From contig NZ_BSFL01000002.1 in NCBI RefSeq assembly GCF_027922325.1, positions 186,001 to 250,000 of the forward strand: a DNA stretch of 64,000 bases. The letters are read 5' to 3'. The first letter of the stretch is position 1, and every line of letters starts with the position of its first letter. The translations under genes were made by a program, and so were the position numbers. Of this stretch, positions 62,371 to 64,000 are shown one piece after another. This DNA is from Methylopila turkensis. Lineage in GTDB: Bacteria; Pseudomonadota; Alphaproteobacteria; Rhizobiales; Methylopilaceae. The notes beneath the pieces were generated by a model that was not told the origin of the DNA, did no database searches, and saw nothing but the letters and a program-made list of their open reading frames with translations.

Positions 62371-63594
62371 TCAGCCGCCGGAGGACGACAGGACCTGCAG
62401 CAGATCGAGGCTGGGGTAGCCGTCGGCGGGAAGGTTGTGCTTGAGCTGCGCCTTGCGCGTCGCGCGGCGGGTGTCGCCGCCGAGCTTGCCGTCGATCTCG
62501 CCGACGGGGAAGCCGTCGCGGGCGAGCAGGGTCTGGAGCTGCTTCAGCTCGGCCGCGTCGAGCACGCGCACCGGCGCGTTTCCACTCGAAACAGAGGGCG
62601 CGCCCTCGTAGCGGGTCGCGAGATAGGCCGCCGTCATCGCGTAGATGAAGGACTGGTTCCACTTCCGGTAAATGTCGAAATTGTCGTAGGCGAGGAAGGC
62701 GGGTCCGTTGCGGCCCATGGGCAGCAGCAGCGCCGCGTTGGCCTCGGCGGGCGCGAGGGAGCCGTTGCGGGCCTTCACGCCCCATTCCGTCCAGCGCGCC
62801 ACCGAATGCTTGACGTCGATGTCGGCCTCGACCCACGGCATTTCCGCCGGCGCGACGACCTCCTGCAGCCAGGGCTGCCCGCGCCGCCATCCGAGATCGG
62901 ACAGGTACTTGCCGGCGGTCATCATGGCGTCGGGCACGCTGCGCATCAGGTCGCGACGGCCGTCGCCATCGCCATCGACGCCGTCGCGGACATAGTCCAC
63001 CGGCATCATCTGGGTGTGGCCGAGTTCACCCGCCCAGGCGCCGCGCATGTCGCCGGGCGCGAGGTCGCCGCGGTCGACGATCTTGAGCGCCGCGATGAGC
63101 TGCGGCCGGAAGAAGGCCGGTCGGCGGCAGTCGTGGCTGAGCGTCGCGAGCGCGTTGCGGGTGTCGAACTTGCCGAGATTGGCGCCGAAGTCGGTCTCGA
63201 GACCCCAGAAGGCCGCGATCACCGAAGCCGGCACGCCGTATTCCGCTTCGACCCGCTCGAACAGCGCCGCGTTCTGCTTGATGACCTGCGGGCCTTTGGT
63301 CACGCGGGCGCCGGCGACCATGCGGCCGGCGAACTGCAGGAAGCTCTGCTGGAACACCGACTGACCGCGGTCGAGCTGGAGCACCTTCGGGTCGATCGCG
63401 ACGCCGTCGAGGCCGGCCGCAATCGCGTTCTCCGACACGCCGGCCTCGCGGGCCTCGGCGCGCACGCCGTCGAGAAAGGCGGCGAAGTCTCCGCCGCAGG
63501 GAACGGTCGCGGCCGGCGGCGCGGCGGGCGCCTGCGCCAGCGCGGGGAAGGCTGCGAGGACGAACGCAGATGCGAGACGCACGACCAGAGACAT
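62371..63594 (-). CDS. Lytic murein transglycosylase (MltB family)
   Basis: This periplasmic enzyme cleaves peptidoglycan to 1,6-anhydro-muropeptides. From MSLVVRLASAF (about 407 residues) it has a signal peptide ending ALAQAPA and the SLT_2 domain with the catalytic Glu in AAFWGLETDFGANLG. It also has GAWAGELGHTQMMPVDYV, DIYRKWNQSFIYAMTAAYLATRYEG, and a C-terminal peptidoglycan-binding module: ELKQLQTLLARDGFPVGEIDGKLGGDTRRA. An upstream ATG at 63627 adds 11 residues. No lipobox Cys is seen, so it is soluble rather than a lipoprotein like MltB itself. Confidence 0.92.
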   Translation of the reverse strand: MSLVVRLASAFVLAAFPALAQAPAAPPAATVPCGGDFAAFLDGVRAEAREAGVSENAIAAGLDGVAIDPKVLQLDRGQSVFQQSFLQFAGRMVAGARVTKGPQVIKQNAALFERVEAEYGVPASVIAAFWGLETDFGANLGKFDTRNALATLSHDCRRPAFFRPQLIAALKIVDRGDLAPGDMRGAWAGELGHTQMMPVDYVRDGVDGDGDGRRDLMRSVPDAMMTAGKYLSDLGWRRGQPWLQEVVAPAEMPWVEADIDVKHSVARWTEWGVKARNGSLAPAEANAALLLPMGRNGPAFLAYDNFDIYRKWNQSFIYAMTAAYLATRYEGAPSVSSGNAPVRVLDAAELKQLQTLLARDGFPVGEIDGKLGGDTRRATRKAQLKHNLPADGYPSLDLLQVLSSSGG

Positions 63595-63651
63595 TGCGAC
63601 TGCGGGCCTGTTGGAGCGGAGGCGCATGGTTCGGCCGGAACGCTCTGCGGG

Positions 63652-64000
63652 TCAACCCTCGGGCGCGCGCTTCAGCCGGCGGACCAGCCGCGCGAGCGCG
63701 GCCTCGGCGCGGCGCAGGCCCGGACGGCCGCGCGCGTCGTCGTAGGCGCGGCGCAGCGCGCCGGCGCCGAAGGCGTCGACCACCAGCGCGTGGACATAGG
63801 ACTTGCGCACCACCGCGGGCGTGTTCGCGAGCCGCTCCGAGATCGCGCGCATAACGCCCGCGAGCTGTCTCCGGCGCGCGGTCTCGCTGGTCGCGGGCTC
63901 GAGGTCGGCGAGGTGCTCGGCGGCGTTCGCGCTCGCGCCCAGCATGCGCAGGTCCTTGGCGGTGACGGGCAGGCCGGTCGCCTCGCGGATGTAGGCGTTG
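63652..64000 (-). CDS. DNA topoisomerase IB, C-terminal part (truncated by window edge)
   Basis: The frame is open to the window end, so the N-terminal part lies outside. The visible 116 codons begin NAYIREATGLPVTAKDLRM, the conserved TAKD-x-R segment of bacterial type IB topoisomerases with an active-site Arg. They then contain NTPAVVRKSYVHALVVDAF, where the Tyr is the likely DNA-bonding nucleophile. A basic tail (RRAEAALARLVRRLKRAPEG) ends the protein. These enzymes relax supercoils by nicking and rejoining one strand. The canonical FRTW after TAKD is altered here (LRML), a point to check. Confidence 0.85.
   Translation of the reverse strand, partial: NAYIREATGLPVTAKDLRMLGASANAAEHLADLEPATSETARRRQLAGVMRAISERLANTPAVVRKSYVHALVVDAFGAGALRRAYDDARGRPGLRRAEAALARLVRRLKRAPEG

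Overview
The window is a high-GC chromosomal stretch from an alphaproteobacterium, most likely a member of the Hyphomicrobiales (Rhizobiales). The evidence is the gene families present: a ChpT-type phosphotransferase, a DUF1134/EipA-like envelope protein, a TIGR02301 protein, a bioBFDAZ biotin operon with the BioZ variant, and urtABCDE. A LexA site of the alphaproteobacterial direct-repeat type (GAAC-N7-GAAC) and dispersed REP-like palindromes with 'gtcatgcccg' arms agree with this. I found no rRNA, tRNA, CRISPR array or intact insertion sequence.

Layout. 1-2.9 kb: D-glucarate catabolism (gudD fragment, aldolase, tartronate semialdehyde reductase). 3-7.4 kb: envelope and cell-cycle genes (L,D-transpeptidase, ChpT, CysQ-like phosphatase, YHS protein, DUF1134 protein, coiled-coil membrane protein). 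7.4-10.8 kb: a siderophore receptor with its RhtX-like importer. 11.2-16.8 kb: a DUF3016 protein and the translationally coupled bioB-F-D-A-Z operon. 16.9-22.8 kb: mutS, a small conserved gene and glnD. 23-28.5 kb: an accessory region with a desaturase, an NTF2-fold/TetR pair bracketed by a copy of the desaturase 3' end, a low-GC orphan gene, an unexplained 0.7-kb stretch and two tiny overlapping genes. 28.6-34.6 kb: exported formamidase-like protein, an SDR with an ArsR regulator and an obvious operator, lepA, and a GAF-GGDEF-PilZ protein. 34.6-37.9 kb: a DNA-repair island (orphan vsr, radical SAM protein, DUF4130-UdgX fusion) with an SOS box. 37.9-50.4 kb: transporters, redox enzymes, threonylcarbamoyl-AMP synthase, an SRAP/HMCES protein, Nudix and small hypotheticals. 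50.4-61.9 kb: a nitrogen cluster. 62.4-64 kb: a lytic transglycosylase and the end of a topoisomerase IB gene.

The nitrogen cluster is the most informative part. A guanidine-I (ykkC) riboswitch aptamer (52435-52550) lies before a three-gene ABC importer annotated by homology as 'urea carboxylase-related'; the aptamer points to guanidine as its real substrate. It is flanked by ureEFG (nickel insertion, without the urease structural genes), a HupE/UreJ nickel permease and the urea importer urtABCDE. No guanidine carboxylase or hydrolase gene lies in the window, so the enzyme must be elsewhere.

The second system worth attention is the repair operon at 35.2-37.9 kb. Its radical SAM and UdgX-fusion genes overlap by ATGA and sit behind a GAAC-N7-GAAC box shared with the divergent vsr gene, so all three may belong to the SOS response.
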